Shown here: positions 9,209 through 19,013 of the stretch, in pieces
How the letters are laid out: each line of letters opens with the position of its first letter
Numbering within the stretch: the stretch's first letter is position 1
Program-made: the position numbers and the translations under genes
The notes under the pieces: model-generated
The model's input: only the letters and a program-made list of their open reading frames with translations
Database searches by the model: none
What the model was told of the DNA's origin: nothing
Assembly (NCBI GenBank): GCA_016933055.1
Contig: JAFGBS010000034.1
Location: 112,727-176,726, forward strand
Direction: 5' to 3'
DNA: 64,000 bases
DNA from: Promethearchaeota archaeon
GTDB taxonomy: Archaea; Asgardarchaeota; Lokiarchaeia; Sigyniarchaeales; Promethearchaeaceae

Positions 9209-12200
9209 TTACATTACCTCCTCCGATGGCTGCTTTTCAGCGGGTTCTTTTGATTTTGTACCAATTGCCTTTCGAAAATCTAATCCGAGATCTTCCCAAT
9301 CTTTACTGAAAATCTCTATAAGTTTTTCTTTTTTATCTTTCACAACTGATGTTCTGGTGTCAATTGTTTTCTTTTTGCTTATTTCTTTTGCAACAGCATC
9401 GCATTTTTTCACAAATTCTGGAATACGAGAGTTTTGTACTGCTTTTGTAAGCACAATAGCTCCTACACCTACTACAACGAATGCAACTCCCAAAACGAAA
9501 TAGAATGTAGGAATTTCTGCAAATAATGAATGCATTTGTACCGTCACTTGGACTGTAAATGTGTAGGTTTCATAGTAATCAGCAGTAATTTCTATGGTTC
9601 CCTCCACTATTTGCTTTTGAATGAAGGTATTAATATCCCCTGATATCAGATAAGTATATATTCCGTCTCCTTGATAGGTAAAATCAATGCGTTGGCCCTC
9701 TGATGTAATAAATACGACACTCGCGTTATCTGCAGCCTCACCGTTTAACTTTTTCGTCAAATCCAAACTTAAAGTGGCACTATCTCCTTGAGGTATTGTA
9801 AATTTCAGTACATTGTTATCAAAATTACCGCTCGTGAATGCATAATTAAATTGATTTTTCACCATTTCTAAGGTAACCGATGCAACTTTAGCGTCATGAT
9901 TGAGTTTTTCAAATTTGATATCGAATTCATAAATACCTTCTGGTAAAGATTCGGTATTGTAATTTAATTCATACACACCATTTCCGAGTTCGGTGATTTC
10001 ATCTAATAGTGTTTCTGACCCTTTAGTGCCATTTACATAGGTGTAATCTACGAAACAAGTCACCGTTGCTCCCGTTATTCCATCTCCTGTTCCTGCAACA
10101 GTATATTCAAAATAAATTGGATAAGATTGAGTCAAATTTACCCTGGGTGTAACGTAAGATAATAAGAAATCAGCTGGATTTGTATCATTTAGACTGGTCG
10201 CTAGTGGTCGAATACTCAACCTCACATCAAACTGTTGTATCAGATAGTTATTTTTAAATGCGGTAAATTTAAGGATATAATCTCCCACATTTCCCGGATC
10301 TGTTGTATCAATGGATACGGAATAGATCCCAGGCGTTCCACTTTCGGGAACCACCACAGTATCAAATAACCATGGTGCATCATAGCTTACATACGCACCA
10401 GATATAGCAATAGACTCTCGATCTTCGTAGATAATATCAAAAGTAGCAATATCAGTCCATGTCGCTGCTACAATTTGATCAAAACTGACACTTGTACTGA
10501 TGGGATTGATGGTTAATGAGGACACTATAGGAAGTGGTCCTGCACCATATCCTGGAGTATTTGCCTCAATTATGATATAATAACTGTAATCGGCATCACC
10601 CAAAATTATTTCATCAGCTTGTGGATTGAAAATTATATCATAGTATCCCTTAGTCCCCGTTGTTACCATATGCTCTTGATATACCAATGAGTTGGTTTTT
10701 ACGCTATAGATCTTTAAGAATGGATCTGCTTCGATATCAAACACTTCTATCGAGTCATTAGCAGTTATGCGAATGTGTGCATAGTAGTCTTGGTCAAAAT
10801 CGACAGAAGTAGCCAGAGTGTTTTGTAGTGTAATATTAGTTGTATAAACTGTCGCTTGTACTTGCACAGTTACTTGAAACTGGAAGCTATCAAATGCTGA
10901 AAATGTGAAATTTGCGTAATTTTGACCGGTAGAGCTAAAAGTTCGCGCTTGTCGGTAAAAAACTGCCATTAACGAATAGTTTTCAGGGGATTTTGTAAAA
11001 TAATAGAATGGATTTCCATCTGCATCCAAGGCGTCTCCATACTCATTTGTAGTCAAATTCACAATAGCCGTGTGATTTCCTGCAAGTCGATCTATCTCTG
11101 TATCATATATTTGAATTGCGAAACCTTCTGCTGGAACATCATCTCCATCAATAAAATTCAATTCCACTTCTGCGAAAGGAATATTAATGGATTCCACTGC
11201 TTGATGATACAAATCAACTTCTATGGTGCCATCATTTGTAGTGGTATTATGACCCAAAATAATAACTCTTACTTTATTACTTCTGAGGGAATCTAATCGC
11301 ATTATTCCACTACTATCAGACCATAAAGGAATGCTTCCCGTCCAATCTTGGGTTGATGTACCAGAGATATCTTCATAATAAACCATATCTTCTCCCAAAT
11401 CAAAAATCAACTGAACCGATACCGAATCAATGTAATCTGTAACAGAGGAGAGATCGATGTTTATCCAATTGAGCAATTCATCCACTTCGAATTCAAATAC
11501 AAATTGATAATCATTTCCTCCCAAATCGATCATTCCAGTACTGTTAAAGTCTCTTATAATGGAGGTTTCATTTCCAACGGGAAGGATAGTTGTATCGTTA
11601 ACATACGTAATGGGATTCTTATAGTTATTGTTTAAGTAGAGAACAGAAACATCATAGGAAGAGCGTGCAATCCATGTAAAGTATTCTAAATTTGTTCCTA
11701 AGGACATATTATCCCCCACTGCTCCTCCTTTAGTTTGGTTCCATACTACCAGATTTCCAGCGGTGAAATCTCCTCCATTTATATCTGTCACATCAAAATA
11801 GATTTTCTGCAATGGCACAACGTATGTTTCTTCTGCATATAATTGAGATGAGCTATCAATAACTAAGGAAGAATCTACGTATACTAATTCTTCGGAGTAA
11901 TAGCTTGTTGAATAATAGACGTTTACGGTATATGAGCCATCATTCAAGAGTTCGAAAATTGCCATACCATTTTGGTCGGTATGTTTGGTATCACTGAAAC
12001 CATCGAGTGTTATGGTTACTGATGCATTAAACACTGGCCCCATATCCATATCTAATATATGAATAGTTAAATCCGGGCTTTTTGCTTTACCAGTATATAA
12101 ATAATGGAGGGGGTTTTGACGATATACATAATTATCCCAGGCACCAAATACAGTCATCATTGTCTGGGAATTAGAATCAGCACTTCCCACCGAGGAGTAA

Positions 12201-14053
12201 TATGATGGGCTTATCCAATCGATTATTGTGGATGATTGATTCCAAACAAGAATACTGGGTTCTGGTAGATTTCCTAATGCAGAGTCATATCTTCTATAAC
12301 TCCCTGCGAACATTTCTATCTCGTTATCATTATCAAGATCCCCAAATCTAGGATAATATAAATCATGATAAGGAACCGATGTATTACCCCATTGACCCCA
12401 TACAAATTCTTGAACAATACTATCAGTTTGATTTGCAAGACCTTTGACTTTAATTACGGCTATAGATGAATTATAATAAGAATCAGAATTACCTATAATA
12501 ATCTCAGTATACCCATCGTAATCCCAATCATACATTGCTCCTACTACGGGATCTCTGAAATTGGGATCGGATGGTATGTTGAAAGTTCCTTCGTGCTCCA
12601 TCTGTCCTGTCTCATTCATCTGCCAGATATATATGTAATGATTATTATCATGATCTGACATAACTAGCTCGATATTCCCATCATTATCAATATCACCCGC
12701 CGATATAGAACGTACTTCTTGGGGGAGTATACCACCATGACCGGTTTTGACCTCTTGTGTGATATTAAAATGTTCATACTCTCCCGTTCCATTATTCATC
12801 CAGAAATATACGGTGTATCCAAATCGATCATAATAATCTCCATCTACATCAGCAGCAATAATATCTAAGAACCCATTGTGGTCCATATCCGCTAAAACCA
12901 TAGCTTGAAGTCCTATTTCTCCAGTGCTCCAATACTCTTGAATATTTAATACATGATTGAGTTGAGCATCCAGAGTTATGTTATAAATCACAATATAATT
13001 ATGAATATCATAGCGATTCATTGTAATGATTTCATCACTTCCATCATTATCTATATCTGCTGCATATACACTATAATGCGTCCAACTAGTCGCTGCTATT
13101 TCAGAATCTGCCAGACTTTCGAAATCAAGAGGATCCCCGTTTTCTGTTTGCAGTGGAATGAATAACCCTGTTACGGGATTGTAATCCATTAACCAAAATT
13201 GATTTTCTCGATCATTAACTAATAGTTCCACCTCACCATCCCCATTAAAATCCCCGGGTATAGGATCTAAGTACCTTTGTATATCCGAATGAGGACGCCC
13301 GTAATAAATAGTATCTGATAAATCATCGTTCCATATTGTGAGTTTTCCTCTATTTTCAGCAACATTATCTCGAAGATTGCCATAAGCAAGGTGGAATTTT
13401 TTATCTCCAATAACATCCGTTTTATAATTATAATCTTTTTTCCAGATTAGTGAATCAGGAGTCGCAAGATATCCACCAGTATTCTCAATGGTATCAAAAT
13501 ATATCATGAAAGTACGATTGGTATTAGCAATTGATTTACCCGGTAGTTCAAACCATAGTTGCCCGAACGCATTAATTTCTGCATGATAATTGTCATATTT
13601 TTCTAGGGGAATGAAAAGTGATGGAATCACATATTTATTCATTTCAATTACTTCGTTCACATTAAACAATTTCGGATAATACGGACCGATTCCTTCATAT
13701 TCTACCACACGAACGGAATCTTTATCAAATTCACCCGACCAACCTGATTCAATTAATACCTGCGTAAAATTAACATCAATTTTCACAGAATAATCAGTTC
13801 GATTCATATACGTTGAGTTGATTTCCAGCGGAATTCTATAGGTAAAACTGGTAAAATTCGACCAATCATAGACTCCCGTTGGATTATAATTTGTGGATGA
13901 TTTCAATCCAAGTTCATGTTTGGGTAAAATTGGGTTTGACTGCGAAAAAAAATGAGTACTAGGAACCAATAAAAATATGCTAAGAAGTATAGAGATAAGT
14001 AGAACTGTGGTTTGTGTTAGGCGTTTCGTGTATTTTGTCAAGTAACAGTGCAC
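9209..14053 (-). CDS. Giant FG-GAP/Ig-like cell-surface protein with single C-terminal anchor
   Basis: A 1614-residue type I membrane protein. Residues 1-40 are a signal sequence (LLISILLSIFLLVP). Residues of about 50-200 resemble a DUF2341 beta-sandwich. Residues of about 250-650 contain at least six FG-GAP/VCBS calcium-binding repeats, such as DFNGDGEVELL, DIDNDGSDEII, DMDHNGFLDII, DIDNDGNIELV and DLDNDNEIEMF. About 850 residues of Ig-like/carboxypeptidase-regulatory-like beta domains follow. A membrane helix lies near 1515-1537, and a cytoplasmic tail of about 75 residues is rich in Lys. FG-GAP stalks mediate adhesion in integrin-like proteins. The gene is transcribed with the longin-like protein downstream. 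Its ligand is unknown. Confidence 0.85.
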   Translation of the reverse strand: MHCYLTKYTKRLTQTTVLLISILLSIFLLVPSTHFFSQSNPILPKHELGLKSSTNYNPTGVYDWSNFTSFTYRIPLEINSTYMNRTDYSVKIDVNFTQVLIESGWSGEFDKDSVRVVEYEGIGPYYPKLFNVNEVIEMNKYVIPSLFIPLEKYDNYHAEINAFGQLWFELPGKSIANTNRTFMIYFDTIENTGGYLATPDSLIWKKDYNYKTDVIGDKKFHLAYGNLRDNVAENRGKLTIWNDDLSDTIYYGRPHSDIQRYLDPIPGDFNGDGEVELLVNDRENQFWLMDYNPVTGLFIPLQTENGDPLDFESLADSEIAATSWTHYSVYAADIDNDGSDEIITMNRYDIHNYIVIYNITLDAQLNHVLNIQEYWSTGEIGLQAMVLADMDHNGFLDIIAADVDGDYYDRFGYTVYFWMNNGTGEYEHFNITQEVKTGHGGILPQEVRSISAGDIDNDGNIELVMSDHDNNHYIYIWQMNETGQMEHEGTFNIPSDPNFRDPVVGAMYDWDYDGYTEIIIGNSDSYYNSSIAVIKVKGLANQTDSIVQEFVWGQWGNTSVPYHDLYYPRFGDLDNDNEIEMFAGSYRRYDSALGNLPEPSILVWNQSSTIIDWISPSYYSSVGSADSNSQTMMTVFGAWDNYVYRQNPLHYLYTGKAKSPDLTIHILDMDMGPVFNASVTITLDGFSDTKHTDQNGMAIFELLNDGSYTVNVYYSTSYYSEELVYVDSSLVIDSSSQLYAEETYVVPLQKIYFDVTDINGGDFTAGNLVVWNQTKGGAVGDNMSLGTNLEYFTWIARSSYDVSVLYLNNNYKNPITYVNDTTILPVGNETSIIRDFNSTGMIDLGGNDYQFVFEFEVDELLNWINIDLSSVTDYIDSVSVQLIFDLGEDMVYYEDISGTSTQDWTGSIPLWSDSSGIMRLDSLRSNKVRVIILGHNTTTNDGTIEVDLYHQAVESINIPFAEVELNFIDGDDVPAEGFAIQIYDTEIDRLAGNHTAIVNLTTNEYGDALDADGNPFYYFTKSPENYSLMAVFYRQARTFSSTGQNYANFTFSAFDSFQFQVTVQVQATVYTTNITLQNTLATSVDFDQDYYAHIRITANDSIEVFDIEADPFLKIYSVKTNSLVYQEHMVTTGTKGYYDIIFNPQADEIILGDADYSYYIIIEANTPGYGAGPLPIVSSLTINPISTSVSFDQIVAATWTDIATFDIIYEDRESIAISGAYVSYDAPWLFDTVVVPESGTPGIYSVSIDTTDPGNVGDYILKFTAFKNNYLIQQFDVRLSIRPLATSLNDTNPADFLLSYVTPRVNLTQSYPIYFEYTVAGTGDGITGATVTCFVDYTYVNGTKGSETLLDEITELGNGVYELNYNTESLPEGIYEFDIKFEKLNHDAKVASVTLEMVKNQFNYAFTSGNFDNNVLKFTIPQGDSATLSLDLTKKLNGEAADNASVVFITSEGQRIDFTYQGDGIYTYLISGDINTFIQKQIVEGTIEITADYYETYTFTVQVTVQMHSLFAEIPTFYFVLGVAFVVVGVGAIVLTKAVQNSRIPEFVKKCDAVAKEISKKKTIDTRTSVVKDKKEKLIEIFSKDWEDLGLDFRKAIGTKSKEPAEKQPSEEVM

Positions 14054-14211
14054 CTTCTTTTTTCCAATTCTTAAAAATAGTTTTGGTTATAAAAAAATGA
14101 TAATTCTATACCTTAATGGGTTTGGTTAATGAAAGTCAAATGTTGGACAAAAATACCATTGTGAAAAAGAAGAGAAAAAGAGAGGAGCCAGTTATTTGAT
14201 AAACTATTTTA

Positions 14212-15282
14212 TTATTTACTAGAAGTGGTTTTCTTGGTAGATTTTTTCGATTTTGAAATTTTCATGCTCTCCGATTTCGAGCTGGTCGATTTCTTTTTAG
14301 CAGTTTTTTTTGGTTTAGTCTCTTCTTTAGCAATTTCTTCTGCTAACTTTTCATCTTTGCCTAATTCCACTTTTTCTTCATGGTCATGATCGTGATCATG
14401 AGCTTTGGGTTTCTTGTAGGAGTGAATGAAATTCACAGTGTCAATGTCCAAGTTATTTTGAAGATCATAGGCTACATAAAATTCTGTCATACCAATATTT
14501 TGCTGCAATCCAAAGAAATCAGGTGTTCCGATGTCCAATTTGTTTTCGGATTTATTATAGTCTAACTTAAATTTGTCTTCTTCGACCCCAGGAATCCGAC
14601 GTGAGATATATGCGAACACTTTGTCCTCGAATTCATCAATTCGTTCAAGGGGTTTTAATCGATATTCCACTTTTCTTCCGGCAAGAGGATGATTAAAATC
14701 AACACGTATTCTTCCTTGGTCTACCGTGATTACGGTACCAGTTTTTCCAGTTTTCTCATTACGAAATTCCATCCCAAGTCGTGGTTTGTCCTTGGCTATT
14801 GCCATGAATTTCTTATATGACATTTTTTCGATATTTTTCGGATCTCGCTCTCCAAACGCATCCTTAGGGTCTAGAACCACCGTTTTCTCATCTCCATATT
14901 TTAGCTCACCCGATGCAAGCATTTCTCCAAGTTTATCGAAAATAACTCCGCTTTTTTCCCCTACTAATACTAATTCTGGAGTGTAAAGATGGGACTTTTC
15001 AGGATCATAATTTGGTAATTTCTTTGCATCTTCTTCATTCGACACTTGAAAAGTCACAGTAGTTTTATCTGTTGCTGTTGGTACCGTTTTCCCAAGTAGA
15101 TCGAGCTTAATAAGATCGCCTTTCTTCACAAGTTGCCCTATATATCCTATTTTCTTCTTAGAGGATTTATTCACGGTTTCCTTTTTAGTGGTTTCTTTCT
15201 TCTTCTTATTCGATTCTTTCACTGATGATTTTTTTTCAGAATCATTGTTCTCTGTTTCTGTTGCCGTTTGTTTGCTAGACAT
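14212..15282 (-). CDS. FKBP-type peptidyl-prolyl isomerase, long archaeal SlyD-like form with basic tails
   Basis: The FKBP core runs from about residue 50 to 220 and carries an inserted flap of the archaeal/SlyD type (KDAFGERDPKNIEKMSY, then FNHPLAGRKVEYRL near the end). These proteins accelerate proline isomerisation and act as chaperones. The N-terminal 45 residues and the last 60 residues are low-complexity Lys/Ser/Thr. A His/Asp string (HDHDHDH) lies before the C-terminal tail and may bind Ni or Zn. The Met at 15282 is preferred. The longer frame would start at 15324, overlapping base-for-base with a divergent start codon, which is unlikely. Confidence 0.85.
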   Translation of the reverse strand: MSSKQTATETENNDSEKKSSVKESNKKKKETTKKETVNKSSKKKIGYIGQLVKKGDLIKLDLLGKTVPTATDKTTVTFQVSNEEDAKKLPNYDPEKSHLYTPELVLVGEKSGVIFDKLGEMLASGELKYGDEKTVVLDPKDAFGERDPKNIEKMSYKKFMAIAKDKPRLGMEFRNEKTGKTGTVITVDQGRIRVDFNHPLAGRKVEYRLKPLERIDEFEDKVFAYISRRIPGVEEDKFKLDYNKSENKLDIGTPDFFGLQQNIGMTEFYVAYDLQNNLDIDTVNFIHSYKKPKAHDHDHDHEEKVELGKDEKLAEEIAKEETKPKKTAKKKSTSSKSESMKISKSKKSTKKTTSSK

Positions 15283-15379
15283 TATCAATTCCCAGCTTAA
15301 TGATGGATAATTCGTTTTATCCATGTTTAATAGATTTTTTGCTTTTAAAGCTTCAAGTTCATTTTCTCATAAGATTAAA

Positions 15380-16288
15380 ATGGGAATTCATCAAATCTTT
15401 TCTAGAGGTTTTAATGTGATTATATTTATTACCGCACAACCGACGCATTCGACGAAAAATCAAATCATTAACACTTTTATGAATGCAAAAGTTCCTTACA
15501 TAGTCTTAGATCCATCAATACCATGGTTCAAATTGCGCAAAAATTTTCAAAATGATGTATCAATTTGTTTATTAGCTCCCGACCATCCAAATGCATTTAA
15601 AATTTGTTCGTATTTACTGGCTAAAAATATTTATGTACTCAATCCACCCAGAACCACACTGTTGTGCAAACAGAGAATTGAAGTAAATATTCGATTGAAT
15701 TCGATTCTCACCCAATTTAAAAAGGATAATCCCGTCTGTCCTATCCATATTCCTATGTCCCGCTATTATAAAAAAAAAGGATTGTTACTAACTCAAGTAA
15801 ACGAAATTGATTTCCCGTTTGTGATAAAATATCCGATAAACCATTTAGGAATCCATCATGTGGAACTTATTCAAAATATGCAAGATCTCTCAACAAAAAT
15901 ACCGAAATTCTTCAATAAAAATGGTATTTACACTGAACAATATGTGGAAGCACAAGAATTGCTCATCAAGACTTATCATTTAGGAGATACAACCATTACT
16001 CAACAAGAATCTCACCACCTAACGTTGGAAGCGGGTAATAAATTGAAGGAAATATTATTTGAGAGTAAAAATCAACGGAAAACTATTGATACTCCTCTTA
16101 TCTTAAAAAAATTTACAGAATTCATAGCAAAAGAAATGCCTATTACATTTTTTGGGTTAGATCTTTTACGTTCGTATGATGACCAATACTGGGTAATTGA
16201 TTTTAATGATTTTCCTGGATCCCGTGGAATATTTAATGCAGGAGAGATTATTGCCAATTGCATAATCGATAAAATAAAAGGAAATTAA
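15380..16288 (+). CDS. ATP-grasp enzyme (RimK/ITPK-like)
   Basis: An ATP-grasp fold protein of about 302 residues from the Met at 15380 (the open frame reaches back to 15323). The central region has FPFVIKYPINHLGIHHVELI, matching the ATP-grasp lysine and flexible loop. The C-terminus has FGLDLLRSYDDQYWVIDFNDFPGSRG, the D-x-N-x-F-P-G metal-binding motif typical of RimK, inositol-phosphate kinase and related amino-acid ligases. It would join a carboxylate to an amine or thiol, or phosphorylate a polyol; the substrate is not evident. It is divergent from the FKBP gene and convergent with mvhD. Confidence 0.75.
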   Translation: MGIHQIFSRGFNVIIFITAQPTHSTKNQIINTFMNAKVPYIVLDPSIPWFKLRKNFQNDVSICLLAPDHPNAFKICSYLLAKNIYVLNPPRTTLLCKQRIEVNIRLNSILTQFKKDNPVCPIHIPMSRYYKKKGLLLTQVNEIDFPFVIKYPINHLGIHHVELIQNMQDLSTKIPKFFNKNGIYTEQYVEAQELLIKTYHLGDTTITQQESHHLTLEAGNKLKEILFESKNQRKTIDTPLILKKFTEFIAKEMPITFFGLDLLRSYDDQYWVIDFNDFPGSRGIFNAGEIIANCIIDKIKGN

Positions 16289-16303
16289 GCCAGATAACTG
16301 GCT
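16288..16303. terminator. Hairpin between convergent ATP-grasp and mvhD genes
   Basis: AGCCAG and CTGGCT form a perfect six-base-pair stem around ATAA, starting on the stop codon of the ATP-grasp gene. It can form in transcripts from either strand, so it may serve as a bidirectional terminator. The remaining 100 bases to mvhD include a second inverted pair (CCCTT/AAGGG with loop GCA on the minus strand) and AATCGAT...ATCGATT arms, and form the mvhD 3' untranslated region, where an archaeal SECIS element would be expected. Confidence 0.45.
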
Positions 16304-16404
16304 AAGTGTATAGTGTAATGCATAATCGATGACCCTTTGCAAGGGCGTCCATTCCATCCGCATGCTTTAGGATGAAATTTCATTCCTATCGATTTGTTTT
16401 CAAG

Positions 16405-16878
16405 TTATTTTTTGGGTTTAGTTTCTTTATTCGTATTAGATTGAGGTTTTGGTTTTGGTGCGAGTTCTCTGAGCGGTGAGGGTCCAAGAGCGTTTATTTT
16501 TTCGAACATTGCCACCATCGTTTTTTGGAATTTTTGTCCTTCAGCAGCCGAACAATAGTGCATTTGTAACCGTTCGGACTCTAATCCCACAGAATCCATT
16601 ACTTGTTGGAGGTATTTAACATTTCTACCACCATGTTTCGCTCCCGTTAGGTAATTACATTCGTGTTCATAACATCCTACGACCGCAACACCATCTGCTC
16701 CTTTTCCGAATGCTCTCATGATCATGTCCGAAGACACTCGACCTGCACAGCTGACAAGAACCGGCCTAACAATGGTTGGATATTGCGCTCGAATAGTTCC
16801 CGCCATGTCTCCTGCCCCATAACCTCATTTCCAGCACATAAAAGCTACTATATGTAATTCCTTCTGAATTTGAGTCAT
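16405..16878 (-). CDS. vhuD: MvhD/VhuD, hydrogenase-Hdr linker subunit, selenoprotein with in-frame TGA
   Basis: Reading through one TGA gives a 157-residue MvhD, nearly the same length as the Cys paralogue at 24030-24500 (156 residues). The N-terminus reads F-M-C-W-K-(TGA)-G-Y-G-A-G-D-M-A-G against I-F-C-N-W-C-S-F-A-G-A-D-Q-A-G, so the TGA is residue 18 and aligns with a cluster-ligand Cys. MvhD carries a [2Fe-2S] cluster and passes electrons from hydrogenase to HdrA. The ATG at 16878 is preceded by a strong AAGGAGGT that overlaps the hdrA stop, confirming that translation starts upstream of the TGA. Methanococcus VhuD is a known selenoprotein at this site. It is cotranscribed with the selenoprotein hdrA. 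Confidence 0.9.
16825..16827 (-). other. Selenocysteine (TGA) codon in mvhD/vhuD
   Basis: The TGA lies between K17 and G19 of the reconstructed protein and aligns with Cys32 of the paralogue at 24030-24500. Similarity to the family continues without a gap on both sides, and the ribosome-binding site is upstream of it, so it is read rather than used as a stop. Confidence 0.9.
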
Positions 16879-16892
16879 TTTTGGTTACCTCC

Positions 16893-18863
16893 TTACTCTG
16901 CTACTCGATATAGTAGATTATCGATTACAGCATTGAATTGGGAGCCACGTGAGTTTCGAACGGTGATGGCTTGACTGGGACAAGTTTGTGCGCAGATTCC
17001 ACAACTTCTGCATTTGACTTCGTCTACGACCGCAAACTTCTGTACGGGATCTAGTGCAATTGCGTCATATGGACAATTTTCTACACACAAACCGCATTTT
17101 GAGCATCGTATTTCGTCTACAACGGCTTTTTCCATACGCATTCGGTATTCTCCCGGTCTCATGATGATATTTGCAGATGATGCTGCTCCTTTCGCCTGCA
17201 TAATCGTTTCAGCAATCGATTTCGGACCTTGAGATGCCCCTGCTAAAGATATTCCTACAACATTTGTATCCACTGGATTAAGTCGAGAATGATATTCTTT
17301 GAAGAATCCATCGGGACTACGTTCCAGTTTGAGTTTATCATTGAGGATACCAATCCCTTGGGCTGGTTCCATAGCGGAGGATAATACAACAAGATCGAAT
17401 TCGTGTTCTTTCATTTCTGAGCAATCTTGCAGCATATCTTGCATGTAAACCTTGAGATTATGCGTTTCAGCGTCTTCTTGTATACGTGGGATAGATGCCT
17501 TGACGAATTTTACCCCATATTTTCTGGATTCAAGGTAATATTCTTCATAGGCTTTCCCCCCTGCTCGTATATCAATGAACGCTACTATGACGTCAATGTT
17601 GGGATCATGTTGCTTGATTAGTTTCGTGTTCTTAATGGAGATTAAGCAACACACACCTGAACTGCAATGTCTATTTCGTTTGAGATCACGCGAGCCTACA
17701 CACTGGATGAACAGTATCTTATGAGGGTGTTTCCCATCGGATGGTCGAACGATATTCCCATAAGTTGGTCCATTTGGAGCGAGAATTCGTTCCAGTTCTA
17801 GTTGGGTTATAACATTGGGATATTTACCGTATCCAAGATACCCCTCTTGTCGGAATTCGTCCCAACCTGTGGCAACGATTATTGTACCGACTTTCAGTTT
17901 CTTAATCTTATCTGTATCATCGAAATTTATGGCATTCAGTTCGCATTCGTCCATACATAATCCACAACGGATGCATTTGGTCATATCTATCTGAGCAACC
18001 ATCGGAACTGCTTGGGCAAATGATACATAGATTGCTTTTCTCGGACCGAGATTCTGGTCAAATTCGGAAGCACTATAAGCAGGACAGACTTCTTCACATG
18101 CCCTGCATCCATTACAATCGCTATTAGTGTATTTTGCGTGTTGTAACACTTCCACTTCGAAGTTTCCGACGAAACCCGAGACACTTTGCACTTCGGTAAG
18201 TGTCATGAGGTGAATGTTTTTATTTCGATTCACATCCAGCATCAACGGACCCAAGATTCAAATACTGCAGTCGTCAGTAGGAAAGGTTCGATCTAACATG
18301 GCCATTTTTCCACCTATCGTCGCAGCTTTTTCGACTAGATAAACTTCATATTCCGAAGCTAAGTCTAGTGCTGCTTGCATTCCTCCAATCCCTCCACCTA
18401 TTACAAGCGCTTTTTTTTCGACAGGGAACGTTTTTTCAGGAATTGGTTCCAAGAACATTGATCGCGCAACTCCGGCACGAATGAGTTCTTCGGCTTTGAG
18501 TTGGGCTTTATCTTTTTCCTTCATATGAACAAAGGAGACATGCTCTCGGATATTCACGAACTCCAGATACGATGGATCTAATCCCGAATCTTCCAAAACC
18601 GCCCTAAATACAGGTTGATGGGTTTTTGGCGTGCAAGCGGCCACTATGATCCGATTCAGCTTATGTTCCTCAACAGCTTCTTTTATTAAATCCGCTCCGG
18701 AGGTAGTACATAAACTAATATTATCGGTGGAATGCACCACGTTAGGTAGTTTTCCTGAGTATTCAGCGAGTTTCTCTGTGTCTAGTGTACCAGCTATGTT
18801 AACACCGCACCGGCAAACAAAACACCCAATACGAATCTCTTTTTCAGCGTTTTCTGCTGCCAT
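16893..18863 (-). CDS. hdrA: HdrA, flavin-containing heterodisulfide reductase subunit A, selenoprotein with in-frame TGA
   Basis: Read through one TGA, the frame encodes 656 residues, against 659 for the Cys paralogue at 24502-26481. It has an N-terminal CRCG domain, an FAD-binding thioredoxin-reductase-like domain (VIGGGIGGMQAALDLA, EKAATIGGKMAMLDRTFP), and inserted and C-terminal ferredoxin motifs (CNGCRACEEVC, CIRCGLCMDEC, CSKCGLCVENC, CRSCGICAQTC). HdrA is the flavoprotein that bifurcates electrons between ferredoxin and the HdrBC heterodisulfide site. The TGA is residue 202, in D-C-S-I-U-I-L-G-P, aligned with Cys198 in D-C-S-A-C-I-L-T-P of the paralogue. HdrA of Methanococcus is a selenoprotein at an equivalent place. 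mvhD follows within 14 bases. Confidence 0.92.
18258..18260 (-). other. Selenocysteine (TGA) codon in hdrA
   Basis: This single TGA separates two pieces that are in the same frame and together match the full-length HdrA paralogue. It replaces the second Cys of the C-S-x-C motif. There is no frameshift, and no start codon with a ribosome-binding site follows it (the next possible start is a TTG two codons later). Confidence 0.92.
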
Positions 18864-19013
18864 TTGAGTCCGTACCAGTTTTTTGTTGTTGGTTGGTTAC
18901 GTTTACTTCACACATCTGGGCTTAAAATATTTTTCTTCGGTTTTTCTTTAACTTTGGAAGTGAATTTCTATTTTTCCCGTGGTCTTAAAATCTTGGATAT
19001 ACCATTATCACCT

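Noticed and set aside
15283..15379. Starts of FKBP at 15324 and ATP-grasp at 15323
   Set aside because: The two start codons would overlap as CATG; internal Met starts fit both families better.
16289..16404. SECIS element in the mvhD 3' region
   Set aside because: Hairpins exist (CCCTT/AAGGG; AATCGAT/ATCGATT) but I could not place the GAA/A internal loop convincingly, so it is not listed as a SECIS.
16405..18863. hdrA and mvhD as pseudogenes or frameshifted genes
   Set aside because: Each has only one TGA and no other damage, both TGAs fall on conserved Cys sites, and a third gene (vhuU) shows the same pattern, which fits selenocysteine better.
18864..19013. N-terminal extension of the CDP-alcohol phosphatidyltransferase from a TTG
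   Set aside because: It would begin at the base next to the divergent hdrA start, and the residues are not like the family.
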